Shown: positions 11,561-22,250 of the stretch, in pieces
How the letters are laid out: each line of letters starts with the position of its first letter
Position numbering within the stretch: position 1 is the stretch's first letter
NCBI RefSeq assembly: GCF_029784135.1
Contig: NC_073746.1
Span: 286,389,348 to 286,453,347, forward strand
Length of the DNA: 64,000 bases
Source of the DNA: Toxorhynchites rutilus septentrionalis
Lineage: Eukaryota > Arthropoda > Insecta > Diptera > Culicidae
Direction of reading: 5' to 3'
Program-made: the position numbers and the translations under genes
Notes under the pieces: model-generated
What the model was told of the DNA's origin: nothing
The model's input: only the letters and a program-made list of their open reading frames with translations
Database searches by the model: none

Positions 11561-12973
11561 ATGGCTCCGCTGCGGTCCGCTGTTGTGCTACTGTGCGGAA
11601 TTCTTTCCCTGGCAAGCATTCGGGTGAATTCGGCCGGTTCCCTGCAGAAGCTGAACTGCGAAACCAAACACCAGGTTTGCTATTTGAAGGATATTTACGC
11701 CACCGAAGAAGACAGATTCAAGGATGTGCACAATGGAAGTTTCATGGATTCGATCGAATTTGTCGATTGCCATATTCACACTCTACCCAAGATGCCTTTT
11801 GTGAAGAAGATTACAGCTAGAGCACAACACCTGGAGAGAATCGATGACAGAACCTTCTCAACCGTGAAACATCTAGATGTGTCCCATAACCGTCTAACAG
11901 AGTTCTCGGCGAGGGCCTTCGAATGGCCGGCGGAACTGCAAACTCTGGTACTGAGCGGGAACAATCTGCTGAAGGATTTGAGTGTTGTGAGTAGACTATC
12001 GGGACTGATCGATCTGAAAATGATGCAAATGAATCTGGATCTGACTCTCGTCGACAAGGAAATCTTCTCGAAAATGAGTCGACTGAAACGATTGAACTTA
12101 AGTGATAACAACATACAATCAATACCCGTAGGAATTTTCAACAAATTGGAATCATTAGAGAGCTTAGACCTTAGTCGGAATTCCATCTCCAGAGTTCACT
12201 CAGGTGCTTTCGTTGTTAACTTTCGGCCTATTGATTCCGAGCTAGAGACGTACCATCAATTTTCCATCAATTTGGCGAGTAATAACATTTCCATCGTAGA
12301 GAATGATGCCTTTCTAGTTGTAGATTCAGTGGATTTTACGGATAACAAACTGATTGGAATCGGTCAATCGGCTTTCTCTAATAAGTCCAACCTGGGAACG
12401 CTAATCATTTCGAAAAACAGGCAACTTAAGAACTTCAACTTCCTACAAAATCTACCCACGCTTCACACTTTAATCATGTCTGAAATGGACTTCACCTTCA
12501 GAGACATTCCTCTGCAAATATTCAGCAAGCTGGATCTGCTTACCACACTGGACCTGTCCCACAACAATATCGATCAGATTCCGATCGGGGTCTTCGCCGA
12601 GCTGTCCTCTGTGAATTTCGTCAATCTTCGCCATAACCGAATATGGACGATCGAATTCGGGACCTTCTCTATCCGTAAGTACGACCTGATCGACGAGATC
12701 GATTTGTCTTACAACCAGATCGAGAACCTCAACTACCTGGTGTTTGTGCCACTTAAGTATCTCCGAACGTTGCTCCTGCATGGAAACAGCCTCAACTATG
12801 TCAGTACGCATCAACTAAAGCGAAACAAAAGTTTACAGAATCTTGGCATCCAGAATAATCCGGTCCGGTGTGAGGATCTGATCGATCTGCTGGCTTCGTT
12901 CAAGCTGGTTCTCGACGAGAATGGCTTCGCGGCAAACGTGACCAACGTGAATGGTATCAAATGCAGTGCGTGA
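11561..12973 (+). CDS. Secreted leucine-rich-repeat protein (LRIM-like)
   Basis: A 470-residue single-exon gene. The start at 11561 (gtaataATGG) is preferred over the upstream in-frame ATG at 11534 because it puts a signal peptide (MAPLRSAVVLLCGILSLAS...) at the very N-terminus. A cysteine-bearing N-terminal cap (LNCETKHQVC) is followed by LRRs from about residue 85 to 420, seen as repeats such as LKRLNLSDNNIQSIPVGIF, LTTLDLSHNNIDQIPIGVF and LRTLLLHGNSL. A C-terminal cap follows with NPVRCEDL and a last cysteine, GIKCSA. There is no transmembrane segment or coiled coil. It should be exported and bind a ligand through its LRR solenoid. Mosquito LRR immune proteins of the coil-less LRIM type have this plan, but other secreted LRR proteins do too. 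The reading frame is undamaged. Confidence 0.85.
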   Translation: MAPLRSAVVLLCGILSLASIRVNSAGSLQKLNCETKHQVCYLKDIYATEEDRFKDVHNGSFMDSIEFVDCHIHTLPKMPFVKKITARAQHLERIDDRTFSTVKHLDVSHNRLTEFSARAFEWPAELQTLVLSGNNLLKDLSVVSRLSGLIDLKMMQMNLDLTLVDKEIFSKMSRLKRLNLSDNNIQSIPVGIFNKLESLESLDLSRNSISRVHSGAFVVNFRPIDSELETYHQFSINLASNNISIVENDAFLVVDSVDFTDNKLIGIGQSAFSNKSNLGTLIISKNRQLKNFNFLQNLPTLHTLIMSEMDFTFRDIPLQIFSKLDLLTTLDLSHNNIDQIPIGVFAELSSVNFVNLRHNRIWTIEFGTFSIRKYDLIDEIDLSYNQIENLNYLVFVPLKYLRTLLLHGNSLNYVSTHQLKRNKSLQNLGIQNNPVRCEDLIDLLASFKLVLDENGFAANVTNVNGIKCSA

Positions 12974-13167
12974 TTCAAATTTGGCAGCGCACATGCATTG
13001 AACAGGGTGGTTTTATTCTGTTCGCATCTCTTCAATTCTGAGGATATGACCTTTACCTAGTGAGTTTGCATAGTTCCACAATTTATGTTGATCGAAAACA
13101 ATCTCTGAACTCGGCACGAATGACAAACGTAAAAATATATCGTTGGAAGTAGGTACAAATGAGATAC

Positions 13168-13173
13168 AATAAA
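13168..13173 (+). terminator. Poly(A) signal of the LRR gene
   Basis: AATAAA about 195 bases after the stop codon, followed by a T-rich stretch; the first canonical signal downstream. Confidence 0.6.
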
Positions 13174-13437
13174 GTTTTTTAAGGATATGGTTAGTTATCT
13201 TCAATTTCACGAAACTTAATTCAGTCCTTGTGTTTTTTACATTTTTTTACATTGTTTTACAGAATGTTCAAACCCTACTTAGTCTGTCCATCTGCATGAC
13301 TCCTATTCGTTATTTCTTCTGAATAACAGCTTCACAATCAACAAATATTTAATAAATTTCTAAAATTCACTCTAAAACTGTTTCTATTGTTCCACCTTAA
13401 GGGATTATTCCAGTCTAGAAATTTGAAAAAAAAAAAA
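13174..13437. other. Downstream flank of the LRR gene
   Basis: AT-rich, no gene. It ends in a 12-base A run that is the insertion site of element A. Confidence 0.4.
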
Positions 13438-13603
13438 GACGGGTGGGTAATGTCGGGGACATAACCGGAGTGACGTAGGACTATACAAAGGGGACAGCTT
13501 TTGCTAAATATATATTTTAATTATATAGTTTTATTTTCTTCTACCTACCTATCTACCTGAAAAATGAATTACTTTACTGTTTACTTTTTATGAACATGTT
13601 GGG

Positions 13604-13619
13604 GGTTCTGAAAAGAACC
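13604..13619 (-). promoter_or_regulatory. Histone-type 3' stem-loop
   Basis: On the minus strand GGTTCTTTTCAGAACC: a perfect 6-bp stem with a TTTC-type loop, as in replication-dependent histone mRNAs. The same hairpin is at 24013-24028 in copy B. Confidence 0.75.
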
Positions 13620-14308
13620 TTTGGTGTTGTGTGTTTGCGTTTGTTTTTTACAAACTTGATTCTTGATTTTTTTCTAAAGGCTTTGTACTTATTAAATGCT
13701 CAACGCCGGGCATCTTTCGGCGTATGCATATATCGTACAATCAAAATGATGGCTGTGATAGGGAATGCATAGGTAGTCATCAACTCATTCACTATCATAT
13801 ATTTCATTATTGAGCACATTACCGTACCTTAAACTGTGGTTTCGGAGACGAATGAATTGTAAGATTTGTAGTATCCGTAAACAAAGTAAATAAAAATAAA
13901 AAAGAACTGAGGTTTTGGAGACGATCTGTTGAAAAATAAACGAACTATAAGAACTTAAAATAAGAACAGAGCAGCAGGAAATACATAGCTCATCATGTTG
14001 CTCCTTAGTTATTTTCCTATACAATGCAGATGTAACGTCAGTCAGTCAACCAAAGAAAGCAGTTCTTGCTACCGAGAAAATTCGTTAATGCCATCCTGCA
14101 TACAATGTGTTGTAATTTGAAGCCACTTTTAATTCGGAAACTATACATGGGTTTGTGAAAACTGAATGATCAATTTAAAAAACCCCAACCAGTTCAAGAA
14201 CAAGCATAAACAAAACAAAACAGTTTATATTATATGTCATATTATGTCACTTTAGAATGCATTGGTATTGTGAAAAACTTTTAATAACTCTTTTTTGAAT
14301 GGTTTAAT

Positions 14309-14706
14309 GGCCCTGTAAAGCGCCGTGTTTTACGGTGGCTGGTTTTGCCACCAAAGCGGTCTGTATAAACAAACTTTTTCTTTCTTCTACCTGCTGCCGT
14401 TTTGCGATTGCGTTTACCACTCGCTGAAACTAGTTGTTGCCTTGATGAGCGCCGAACCGAAGCTGTTCTGTTCTTGATGCGTGTTTTCTGATTGTCGTGA
14501 GCAGCTTTGCAAGCCAACTCGAGCACTCCGACGGTCGAAACTCTATAACCGCTGTTAGGTATACTGGTGCTCCGGCACCAATCCGTTCGGCCTAGTTACC
14601 CTTGCGGAGCAATCAATGAATGCGACCAACAGGGAACTGGAAACATGCACGGTTCGAGTGAGACTTTGCCTTTCCCTTAACTTGTCCTCCTTTGTTACGT
14701 CAACAC
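14309..14706 (-). pseudogene. Histone H2A pseudogene unit (A, unit 2)
   Basis: Read on the minus strand, conceptual pieces of canonical H2A appear in order across several frames: a GR.KGG.LKGKAK.. N-terminal tail, LQFP (degenerate), the AERIGAGAPVY region and VLELACKAAHDNQKTRI, which parallels the VLELAGNAARDNKKTRI of insect H2A. This is not the H2A.V variant, whose sequence differs there. The unit ends in a degenerate stem-loop (GGCGCTTTACAGGGCC, 14309-14324) followed by a purine-rich AAAAAAGAG, like a U7-binding element. A TATAAAG box (14824-14830, -) lies about 120 bases upstream of the N-terminal match. Frameshifts and stops exclude a working histone. Confidence 0.75.
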
Positions 14707-14823
14707 GTCCACGTTGCTGCTTGTTTTCTTTTTATGATGTGATGCGATGCGATGCTAAACGATGCCGTACAACCACACTGGTTTACGGTTTGAAAGAAAA
14801 TATATTTTTTTTGGATCCGCGCG

Positions 14824-14830
14824 CTTTATA
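14824..14830 (-). promoter_or_regulatory. TATA box of the H2A-derived unit
   Basis: TATAAAG on the minus strand, in the same position relative to the H2A-like tail as TATAAAA at 22170 and 23466 in copy B. Confidence 0.6.
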
Positions 14831-14987
14831 CTCTAGCGGTACACGCTCACAGGATAGAGACAAATCGGCAGACTCAGCCAAAGGGACGAGTCCAACGAGA
14901 CGAACGAATGAGCGTTAAAAGGCAGCGATGGCAAAAAAATACATTCATTACGATTTCGCTCGTTGGATTCACATGCAGGCTAAAAAG

Positions 14988-15003
14988 GGTCCTTTTCAGG
15001 ATC
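14988..15003 (+). promoter_or_regulatory. Histone-type 3' stem-loop on the opposite strand
   Basis: GGTCCTTTTCAGGATC on the plus strand, followed 20 bases later by a purine-rich TAAAGAG. It points away from the H2A unit, as the 3' end of a divergently transcribed partner (H2B in many insect clusters) would. The short sequence before it (MAKKYIH... frame from 14928) is not recognisable as a histone, so the partner gene has been lost or collapsed. Confidence 0.6.
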
Positions 15004-15159
15004 ACAAAATTATCTTCATTCTAAAGAGTTTATTGTTTTGTTATCACTCGATATCCCCATCTTGTTCGGCTAAACCTTCCTGTTTAGCGATTTGTTGCCA
15101 CTCGCCACAGCTTTCACAGTTGGAAAATTTCTTCCCATCCAGCTTTGTGACATGTTGTA

Positions 15160-15380
15160 CAGTAAATTACATTCAATGCGACGTGCCGAAGCACCACTCA
15201 GTGTCGCATTGGAGGCGATTTTAACCTGTAATTGAACATTTGCGATGACAGTGGTACAGTGTCGACTTTCAATGTGGGGTCATAATTTGGATCTCTATGT
15301 TTACAAAAATGTCCAACTAATTATGTCGCATTACATGTCCGTCCAATTAGCTAAATGTCGAACTAATTGTAAATTACTGT
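15160..15380. mobile_element. TA-flanked MITE nested in copy A
   Basis: Ends CAGTAAATTACA and its near complement, flanked by TA (15158-15159, 15381-15382); 221 bp, non-coding. Related copies lie at 21549-21768 and 22906-23132 in copy B. TA targeting suggests Tc1/mariner-type mobilisation. Confidence 0.7.
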
Positions 15381-15848
15381 ACTTTCAATCTGGAAACAAT
15401 TTAAGAATTGGTGTAAATAGAATAATCAGGAAAGTCCCCAACTATCAATAAGCTCAGAACAACTGCCAAATTCACATACTCAGCAGATCCTGGCAAACAA
15501 ATTATGAAAAAATCAAATTGTTTTTTATTATTATTTTGGATATTATTTTAGAAAGCATTGAACTATATTTCGTAAACTCTTTTTTGAAAGGTGCGCCTTG
15601 TTTGATAAGCGCCTTGTTTTATGGAATGGTTCCAATTTAGAAAACTTAGTACTCGTGGTTTTGAAAAAAACCATTTCGAACGCCCTCGATGCCGCCTTGT
15701 TCTGGATTTGCCACCAAAGCAGTTTGTATAAAGAACAAACTTTTTTCTTCTGCTACCTGATGCTGTTTTGCGATTGCGTTTGCCACTCGCCACTCGCTGC
15801 AACTGCCTGTTGACTTGATGTCCACCGAACCGAATGTGTTCTGTTCCG

Positions 15849-16051
15849 AATGCGGGTTTTGTTTTCGGCGCGAGCAGCTTTGGCAGCTAACTCGATCATT
15901 TCGGCGGCCGAAACTATATAACGCCGGCTTGGTGGACTGGTGCACTGGTACTAATGCGCTCGGCCTAGCTACCCTTGCGGGGAACTCCAGACCGACACGA
16001 TTCGAGCGGGTTTTGCCTTTCCCTTAATTTTTCCTCCTTTGCCATGTCCAG
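15849..16051 (-). pseudogene. Histone H2A pseudogene unit (A, unit 1)
   Basis: The best preserved N-terminal tail of the set: on the minus strand SGHGKGGKIKGKAKPAR matches the H2A tail SGRGKGGKxKGKAKSR. It is followed, after deletions and stops, by MIELAAKAARAENKTRI, which parallels the H2A alpha-2/alpha-3 segment. The unit has lost several internal codons and its stem-loop near 15590 is disrupted. Upstream (16120-16330) the promoter-like region has CCAAT-type boxes (gaccaatc) and a TTAAAAA element, as in histone promoters. It cannot encode a working histone. Confidence 0.75.
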
Positions 16052-16573
16052 ATTTGGCTGCTTGGTTTGGTTTGTTGATGTGTTGTGATGCGAACCGATG
16101 TGGTGTACGGTTTGAATGAGAATGATCGTTACGGCAGCGGAGCGGGGATTTTTAAGCTGACTGGCTGGCTCGAGAATTACGCATGTGTGAGACTGCGACC
16201 AATGTTTCGTTCATTTTTTTCTTTTTCCTTTCCAATCGTGCTTCATTCTATTTCGCTGCTGCTCTGGTTGCCCGTTTTGGTCGGTACGATTTGAGGAGCA
16301 CAAAATGGACCAATCAAAAATGGGCACATAGTGCATTTTGACAATGCTTGATATTTCACAATTATTCAATTATTTATCTCAAGAAAAATGAAATGTTATT
16401 CGTTATGATAGATGCGTAGATATATTTCCTATCAATTGATGCAAAAACCTTTGCGATCTATTGAGAAATGCTCGAGCTATAAACGTTCCAAATCTTGCAT
16501 TTTTTCCTACTTGTTCAGTGCCTAGATTTCCATTTCACCCCCTATATCTTCCGGTTAGACGTAGTCCTACGTC

Positions 16574-17284
16574 AAAAAAAAATCCGGTAGTATATTTCTG
16601 TAGTTTAGGCATTCAAGAATATACCCTAGTAAGGACTTATCGAAAATCCTATTATTTACCGAGTTAGAGCGATTTTAGTGATGCGGTATCTAACCTGTTA
16701 CGGCCATAACAATGAACTTCAAACGCGTTTTTCTCGAAATTAGTTTTTTCATACTGGCGTACACGATATCTCAAGTTGTACTGAACCGATTAATGTCGAA
16801 ATTATCGCTTTTATCGCCAGTCATAAAGCCGCTTCATGTCTCTTATTTTGTTCATATATTTCAAGTTGCAGAACATTTTCAAGGTCATTGAAATTTAATC
16901 CAAATCGCGACTTAATAACATGGTCACACCAATTCTATTTTTTTTTGCATTCTTTAAAACGATGATGATTGGAATCGACTAAATCACATTTATCACTTTG
17001 GAACGATCCTGAATGGAGAGAAAATTGTACGAAAGGGTTTCCCAAACAACTTTCCAATTAGCAGTCACATTATTCTCAATGCTCAATGCTCAACGGTTAG
17101 ATTTCAGAAAATGACTCTACATTAGTTTCGTAGTCATGAAATCGGAATGTTCCTCGACAAATTTACCGTCGATTATCCATTCTGTCGCATTTCTTGTTAG
17201 TTTATCGGGATATTTACAAAAAATCAAGTAAGATTCTTCTTTTATGACTCCTTTATCGTCTTTTGAAAAGAAAACATTATTAAA
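16574..17284. other. Unassigned sequence
   Basis: AT-rich, no gene or clear repeat recognised between element A and a LINE relic. Confidence 0.4.
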
Positions 17285-17710
17285 AATTAGGCTTTTTATT
17301 TAGCCTCTGGATCAATAAATTTTAATCCACCATTCAAATAATCTTGGTACAGTTGATCTTTGTTTAATTCGAAAATGAAAACTTTCAAAAAAAGTTTTCT
17401 ACAAACAGATTTGATTTTTCCCAAGTGAGTATTAGATGGTGGGAAAGTGTGAGCAACATACCACAGTTTGAAAAGTATGAATAAGTTAATTATTTGAAAT
17501 TTTTCAAAAATATTCAATAATAGAGGACCGTTTTAATATTGTTCAATAATTTAGAATAATTTGCATTAATCGAGTTGTTCCATGATTTCTCAAAAATTAA
17601 TCCTAAAATTTTTAAACTGTCAGCTTCAGAGATAATCTGAGGTCCGAGAGGGGAACGATTAATTCGTAAAAAACAGATTTTCAAAATTAATCTAAATTTT
17701 AGCAAATTTC
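17285..17710 (-). pseudogene. LINE reverse-transcriptase C-terminal relic
   Basis: Minus-strand frames contain ADSLKILGLIFEKSWN and, after a stop, KLWYVAHTFPPSN, GKIKSVCRKL and LNGGLKFIDPEAK. These motifs occur in this order downstream of the catalytic core in many non-LTR retrotransposon ORF2 proteins (Jockey-like). Interrupted by stops; an old fragment. Confidence 0.6.
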
Positions 17711-17777
17711 AAGTTCCAAGTAACCTACAAAATTTTTCATTGGTCCTGATGTAAACTGTTATATCACCAACAAATGT

Positions 17778-17838
17778 CTCACATTGCTTAATTACGGGTA
17801 ATGAAAGGGCTGATTCATTAGCAATTTGACATTTGATT
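17778..17838 (+). pseudogene. Small LINE RNase H fragment
   Basis: The plus strand encodes SHCLITGNERADSLA, nearly the same as SHCSIPGNERADSLA in the LINE RNase H domain at 34997-35040. It is a tiny separate relic of the same or a sister family. Confidence 0.65.
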
Positions 17839-18053
17839 TGTATGTAAAGGGCTACTCACCCGTTTAAAAAAAAAACTTTGAAGTAGCTCGGCTGCGAGTA
17901 GCCAAATAGATGCAAATCAAATTCAAATTTCGTGGTATGGGTGCGTTCGTAATTCTTCGGATCGTTTGACGTTTACTCGCAACCGAGTAACTGACAACAA
18001 GCCCGGCTTTAGACGCGCTGTTATTTCGTATAAATTTTTTTTTATATATAACT

Positions 18054-18916
18054 AGCTGACCCGGCATACTTCGTCCCGCCCAAAATTCATTTTTCGTTAT
18101 CACATTCATGTTTTTTTTACTAAGCGCGCGTTCATAGCTCCAATCGCAGGAGTGTCCATTGATTGATTTTCTAATCTACCCTTTAAAATTACCTATTACT
18201 ATAAAATTCTTAGTACTTCTACCAAAACTCGTCATTATAATATCAGATTATTTTCAGACACAATTCTCGTTCAAGATTGCAAATAACATGTTTCTTCGTT
18301 ACATGGAATAAATGTTTGATACAGAAAATATGATATAATAATGACAGCCCTAAATCGGACAATTCTTTCTCGAGTTTTGTCTTATCAACACATTCGGCAT
18401 TCCATTTTTATTCATATAGATAGAAGAAGATAAAAGAGTGCGTTTTATCACAATAAAAATATCAATTGTCAAGTTTGGTTTGAATATGTTTGTTTGAAAT
18501 ATGTGTATTATTTTTACGGGACCCCCCACCATAGAAACATTTCTCATACTCAAAAACCTTCACATGCCAAATTCAGCTCCATTTGCTTGATTAGTTTTCG
18601 AGTTATGCATAAATTTGTGTTTCATTTGTATGGAAGCCCCCCTTATAGAGGGTTTCGTGCCCCCTACAACCTCCACGTTTCGTGCCCCCTACAACCTCCA
18701 TATGCGTAATTTGATTTTATTTGCTTGACTTATTCTCGGGTACTACAGAAATTTGTGTTTCGTATGTATAGCATCTCCCCCTTAGAGAGGGGGTGGAGTG
18801 TCTAACCACCGTAAAAACATTCATTGCACCCTGAAACTTACACATGCCAGATTTGGTTTGGTTTGCTTGATTAATTCTCGAGTAATGTAGAAATTTGTGT
18901 TTCATTTGTATGGCAA
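18054..18916. repeat. Dispersed repeat starting agctgaccc with tandem interior
   Basis: Begins ctagctgacccggcatactt, the same end as the repeat at 46272-48123. The second half (18518-18916) has three to four diverged ~100-bp units shared with 4631-4965. It ends where the LINE ORF1 sequence begins, so the LINE probably inserted here. Confidence 0.55.
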
Positions 18917-20284
18917 CTCCCGATCACGCCACCCAACCCTGCTGTTTCCGCTCCTGCTCAACAATCGACCCCGCTTTCCTCTCCTGTTGTGTCTCCACCC
19001 CGTGTCAAGGTTTATCCAGAAAATGCAACTGGAACTGGCCCATGGGTTGTTTTCTTCCGACCTAAACTTAAAGGAAAATCTCTGAATGTCATTCAGATCA
19101 TGAAAGATTTGACAAAAAATTATTCCTCCGTGGTCGAAATTTCCAAGGTTCGCCCGAACAAACTGCGTATTGTCGTGGCTGATCGGAAGCAAGCTAACGC
19201 TATTGTTGTCGACAAGCGGTTCATTTTAGAATATCGCGCATACGTGCCCTGCCATAACGTAGAAATTGCGGGAGTGATTACAGAAACGGGTCTGACGTGT
19301 GAATTTATTAAAAAAGGAAATGGAAAGTTCAAGAAGTTCTCCTCGATGGAAGTCGAGATCTTGGACTGTCGCCAATTAGGCAAAGCCTCCCAGGAAGGGG
19401 GATAAACTAAATTCACGCCGTCCGACTCGTTTCGAGTAACTTTTGCTGGTTCCGCTCTCCCTGACTACCTTATGGTGGAAAAATTGAGACTGCCGGTGCG
19501 ACTCTTTGTGCCAAAGCCCATGACTTGCAACAAATGCAAGTCAGTTGGTCACACTTCAGATTATTGTGCCAACAAGGAACGCTGTGCAACTTGCGGAGAG
19601 CGGAGAGAACATGTGGGGGAATCCTGCAGTGCGACTGAGCATAAATGTCCATATTGCGGGGGAACTCCACACGCGCTCTCAGCTTGTGAAACTTACAAGA
19701 GTCGCTGGTAGAAACAGAAGCGCTCTTTAAAGGAACGCTCGAAGCGCACATTTGCGGAAATTTTAAAGGGCGCTTCTCCACTGACCCAACAACAACAACA
19801 ATCAATCTCAACACACAATACTTTTTCCTCGTTGCCAGTTGATGAAATGGAAGCGGACACAGCTAGCGGGGACACACCGTTTATTTCCAAAGGGAATCCC
19901 CGGCGCAAGAATGTGACCACTTCCAAAGTTCAAGAACAAGTCCCCTCGGTGATACCCCCAGTTAGCTTGCCTAAAATATCGAGTGCAGCGGACAAGCAAA
20001 ATCAGGTTCCTCCTGGCTTCCGTGGGAATAGTTCACCTTCGAACGACCCAGCACTCGAGGGGACATCAAAAACCCCAACTGTCCCTATTTTTTCATCCAG
20101 TTCAACTTCCCAATCGGGATTTATAAAGTTGTCTGACCTTTTGGATCAAATCTTCAAGTGTTTTAATGCTTCCGACTCCATCAGAACCATTGTCATCTCA
20201 ATGCTTCCAGTATTAAAGACAATTTTGCAACAATTGATGCAAACATGGCCCCTCCTTGCAATGATTATCTCTCTTGATGTCTAA
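18917..20284 (+). pseudogene. LINE ORF1 (Gag-like nucleic-acid-binding protein), broken
   Basis: The frame from 18989 (MSPPRVKVYPENATGTGPWV) leads into three consecutive cysteine knuckles: CNKCKSVGHTSDYC, CATCGERREHVGESC and CPYCGGTPHALSAC (19514-19692). A Q-rich and S/P-rich tail with a hydrophobic segment follows. In-frame stops or shifts after QEGG (about 19405) and after YKSRW (19709-19711) divide it. In a live element it would bind the LINE RNA. Its end overlaps the ORF2 start at 20274 by a few bases. Confidence 0.8.
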
Positions 20285-20523
20285 TTTAAATAGAGAGGTC
20301 GGAGAGATCACTGTTTTACAGTGGAATTGTCGTAGTCTCATCCCTAAATTGGATACATTCAAATTTTTAATTCATAAATTCAATTGTGATGTTTTTGCTC
20401 TGTCCGAAACTTGGCTTTCTTCGCGAGATGATATCTCTTTCCATGATTTTAATATTATACGCTTGGACCGTGATGACAGATACGGAGGGGTGCTATTGGG
20501 GATCAATAAGTGCCACTCATTTT
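20274..20523 (+). pseudogene. LINE ORF2, endonuclease N-terminal part
   Basis: Starts MSNLNREVGEITVLQWNCRS: LQWNCRSL is the first box and SETWL the catalytic-glutamate box of apurinic-type LINE endonucleases, followed by RYGGVLLGI. Cut at 20523 by insertion of element B after KCHS-F; it resumes at 24206. Confidence 0.85.
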
Positions 20524-21029
20524 GACGTAGGACTACGTCTAACCGTAAGATATAGGGGGTGAAATGGAAATCTAGGCACTGAACAAGTAGGAAAAAATGC
20601 AAGATTTGGAACGCTTATAACTCGAGCATTTCTCAATAGATCGCAAAGGTTTTTGCATCAATTGATAGGAAATATATCTAAGCATCTATCATAACGAATA
20701 ACATTTCATTTTTCTTGAGATGAATAATTGAATAATTGTGAAATATTAAGCATTGTCCAAATGCACTATGTGCCCATTTTTGATTGGTCCATTTTGTGCT
20801 CCTCAAATCGTACCGACCGAAACGGGCAACCAGAGCAGCAGCGAAATACAATGAAGCATGATTGGAAAGGAAAAAGAAAAAATATGAACGAAACATTGGT
20901 CGCAGTCTCACACATGCGTAATTCTCGAGCCAGCCAGTCAGCTTAAAAATCCCCGCTCCGCTGCCGTAACGATCATTCTCATTCAAACCGTACACCACAT
21001 CGGTTCGCATCACAACACATCAACAAACC

Positions 21030-21321
21030 AACCCAAGCAGCCAGCTCGCGACGATAAGAAAACCCACATTAGGAACAGAACACATTCGGTTCGGTGGACA
21101 TCAAGACAACAGACAGTTGCAGCGAGTGGCGAGTGGCAAACGCAATCGCAAAACGGCAGCAGGTAGCAGAAGAAAAATGTTTGTTCTTTATTCAAACTGC
21201 TTTGGTGGCAAATCCAGAACAAGGCGGCATCGAGGGCGTTCGAAATGGTTTGTTTCAAAACCACGAGTACTAAGTTTTCTAAATTGGAACCATTCCATAT
21301 AACAAGGCGCTTTTCAGGGCC
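21030..21321 (+). pseudogene. Histone H2A pseudogene unit (B, unit 1), N-terminus deleted
   Basis: The promoter side (20800-21000, CCAAT-type boxes) joins directly to the H2A segment that reads ARDDKKTHI-like codons. The tail and first helix are missing compared with the other units. It ends in a well-formed stem-loop GGCGCTTTTCAGGGCC (21306-21321) and a purine-rich AAAAAAGAG. Confidence 0.65.
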
Positions 21322-21548
21322 ATTACACCTTCCAAAAAAGAGTTTAGGAAATACACTTCAATGCTTTCTAAATAAACATTACATTATCCAAAATTATCCA
21401 AAATAATAATAAAACACAAATTGATTTTTTCATCATTTGTTTGCCAGGATCTGATGAGTATGTGAATTTGACAGTTGTTCTGAGCTTATTGATAGTTCCT
21501 GATTATTCAATTTTCACTAATTCTTAAATTGTTTCCAGATTGAAAGTA

Positions 21549-21768
21549 CAGTAATTTCCAATTAGTTCGACATTTAGCTAATTGGACGGACATGTAATGC
21601 GACTTATTTAGTTGGACATTTTTGTAAACATAGAGATCCAAATTATGACCCCACATTGAAAGTCGACACTGTACCACTGTCATCGTAAATGTTCAATTAC
21701 AGGTTAAAATCGCCTCCAATGCGACACTGAGTGGCGCTTCGGCACGTCGCATTGAATGTAATTTACTG
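21549..21768. mobile_element. TA-flanked MITE nested in copy B (first)
   Basis: Same family as 15160-15380: CAGTAATTT... to ...AATTTACTG with TA on both sides (21547-21548, 21769-21770). Confidence 0.7.
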
Positions 21769-22169
21769 TACAACATGTCACAAAGCATGATGGGAAGAAA
21801 TTTTCCAACTGTGAAAGCTGTGGCGAGTGGCGAACGCAATCGCTAAACAGAAAGGTTTAGCCGAACAAGATGGGAATATCGAGTGACAACAAAACAATAA
21901 ACTCTTTAGATTGAAGATAATTTTGTGATCCTGAAAAGGACCCTTTTTAGCCTGCATGTGAATTCAACGAGCGAACAAATCGTAATGAATGTATTTTTCT
22001 TCTTCTTTCTTTGTTTTTAAGAGGCTTTAAACTTTGCAGTTCATTCGCCTCTAAAATGTATTTTTTTGCCATCGCTCCCTTTTAACGCTCATTCGTTCGT
22101 CTCGTTGGACTCGCCCCTCTGGCCGAGTCTGCCGATTTGTCTCTATCCTGTGAGTGTGTACCGCTAGAG

Positions 22170-22176
22170 TATAAAA
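22170..22176 (+). promoter_or_regulatory. TATA box of H2A unit 2 in copy B
   Basis: TATAAAA about 80 bases before the GRNKGG-like N-terminal tail. Confidence 0.6.
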
Positions 22177-22250
22177 CATGCGGACCCCAAAAAAATATCT
22201 TATTTTCTTTCAAACCGTAAACCCGTGTGGTTGTACGGCATCGGCATCGT

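Larger units (their letters stand above)
13438..16573 (-). mobile_element. Histone-H2A-carrying repeat element, copy A (inverted relative to copy B)
   Basis: The segment starts gacgggtgggtaatgtc and ends agacgtagtcctacgtc, and the same two ends, reversed, bound copy B at 20524-24205. Both ends are GACG/CGTC, with a gacgtaggacta motif repeated inside one end, and the flanks are A-runs (target duplication perhaps AAA). Inside, on the minus strand, are two decayed histone H2A units with 3' stem-loops. On the plus strand there is one further histone-type stem-loop (14988-15003), plus a nested TA-flanked MITE. No transposase is present. The class of element is unknown; it has spread as a unit because A, B and a partial copy at 42124-42560 share ends. 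Confidence 0.8.

Noticed and set aside
13438..16573. Segmental duplication instead of mobile element for A and B
   Set aside because: Copy B begins and ends exactly within LINE codons with TTT on both sides, which fits insertion of a defined unit.
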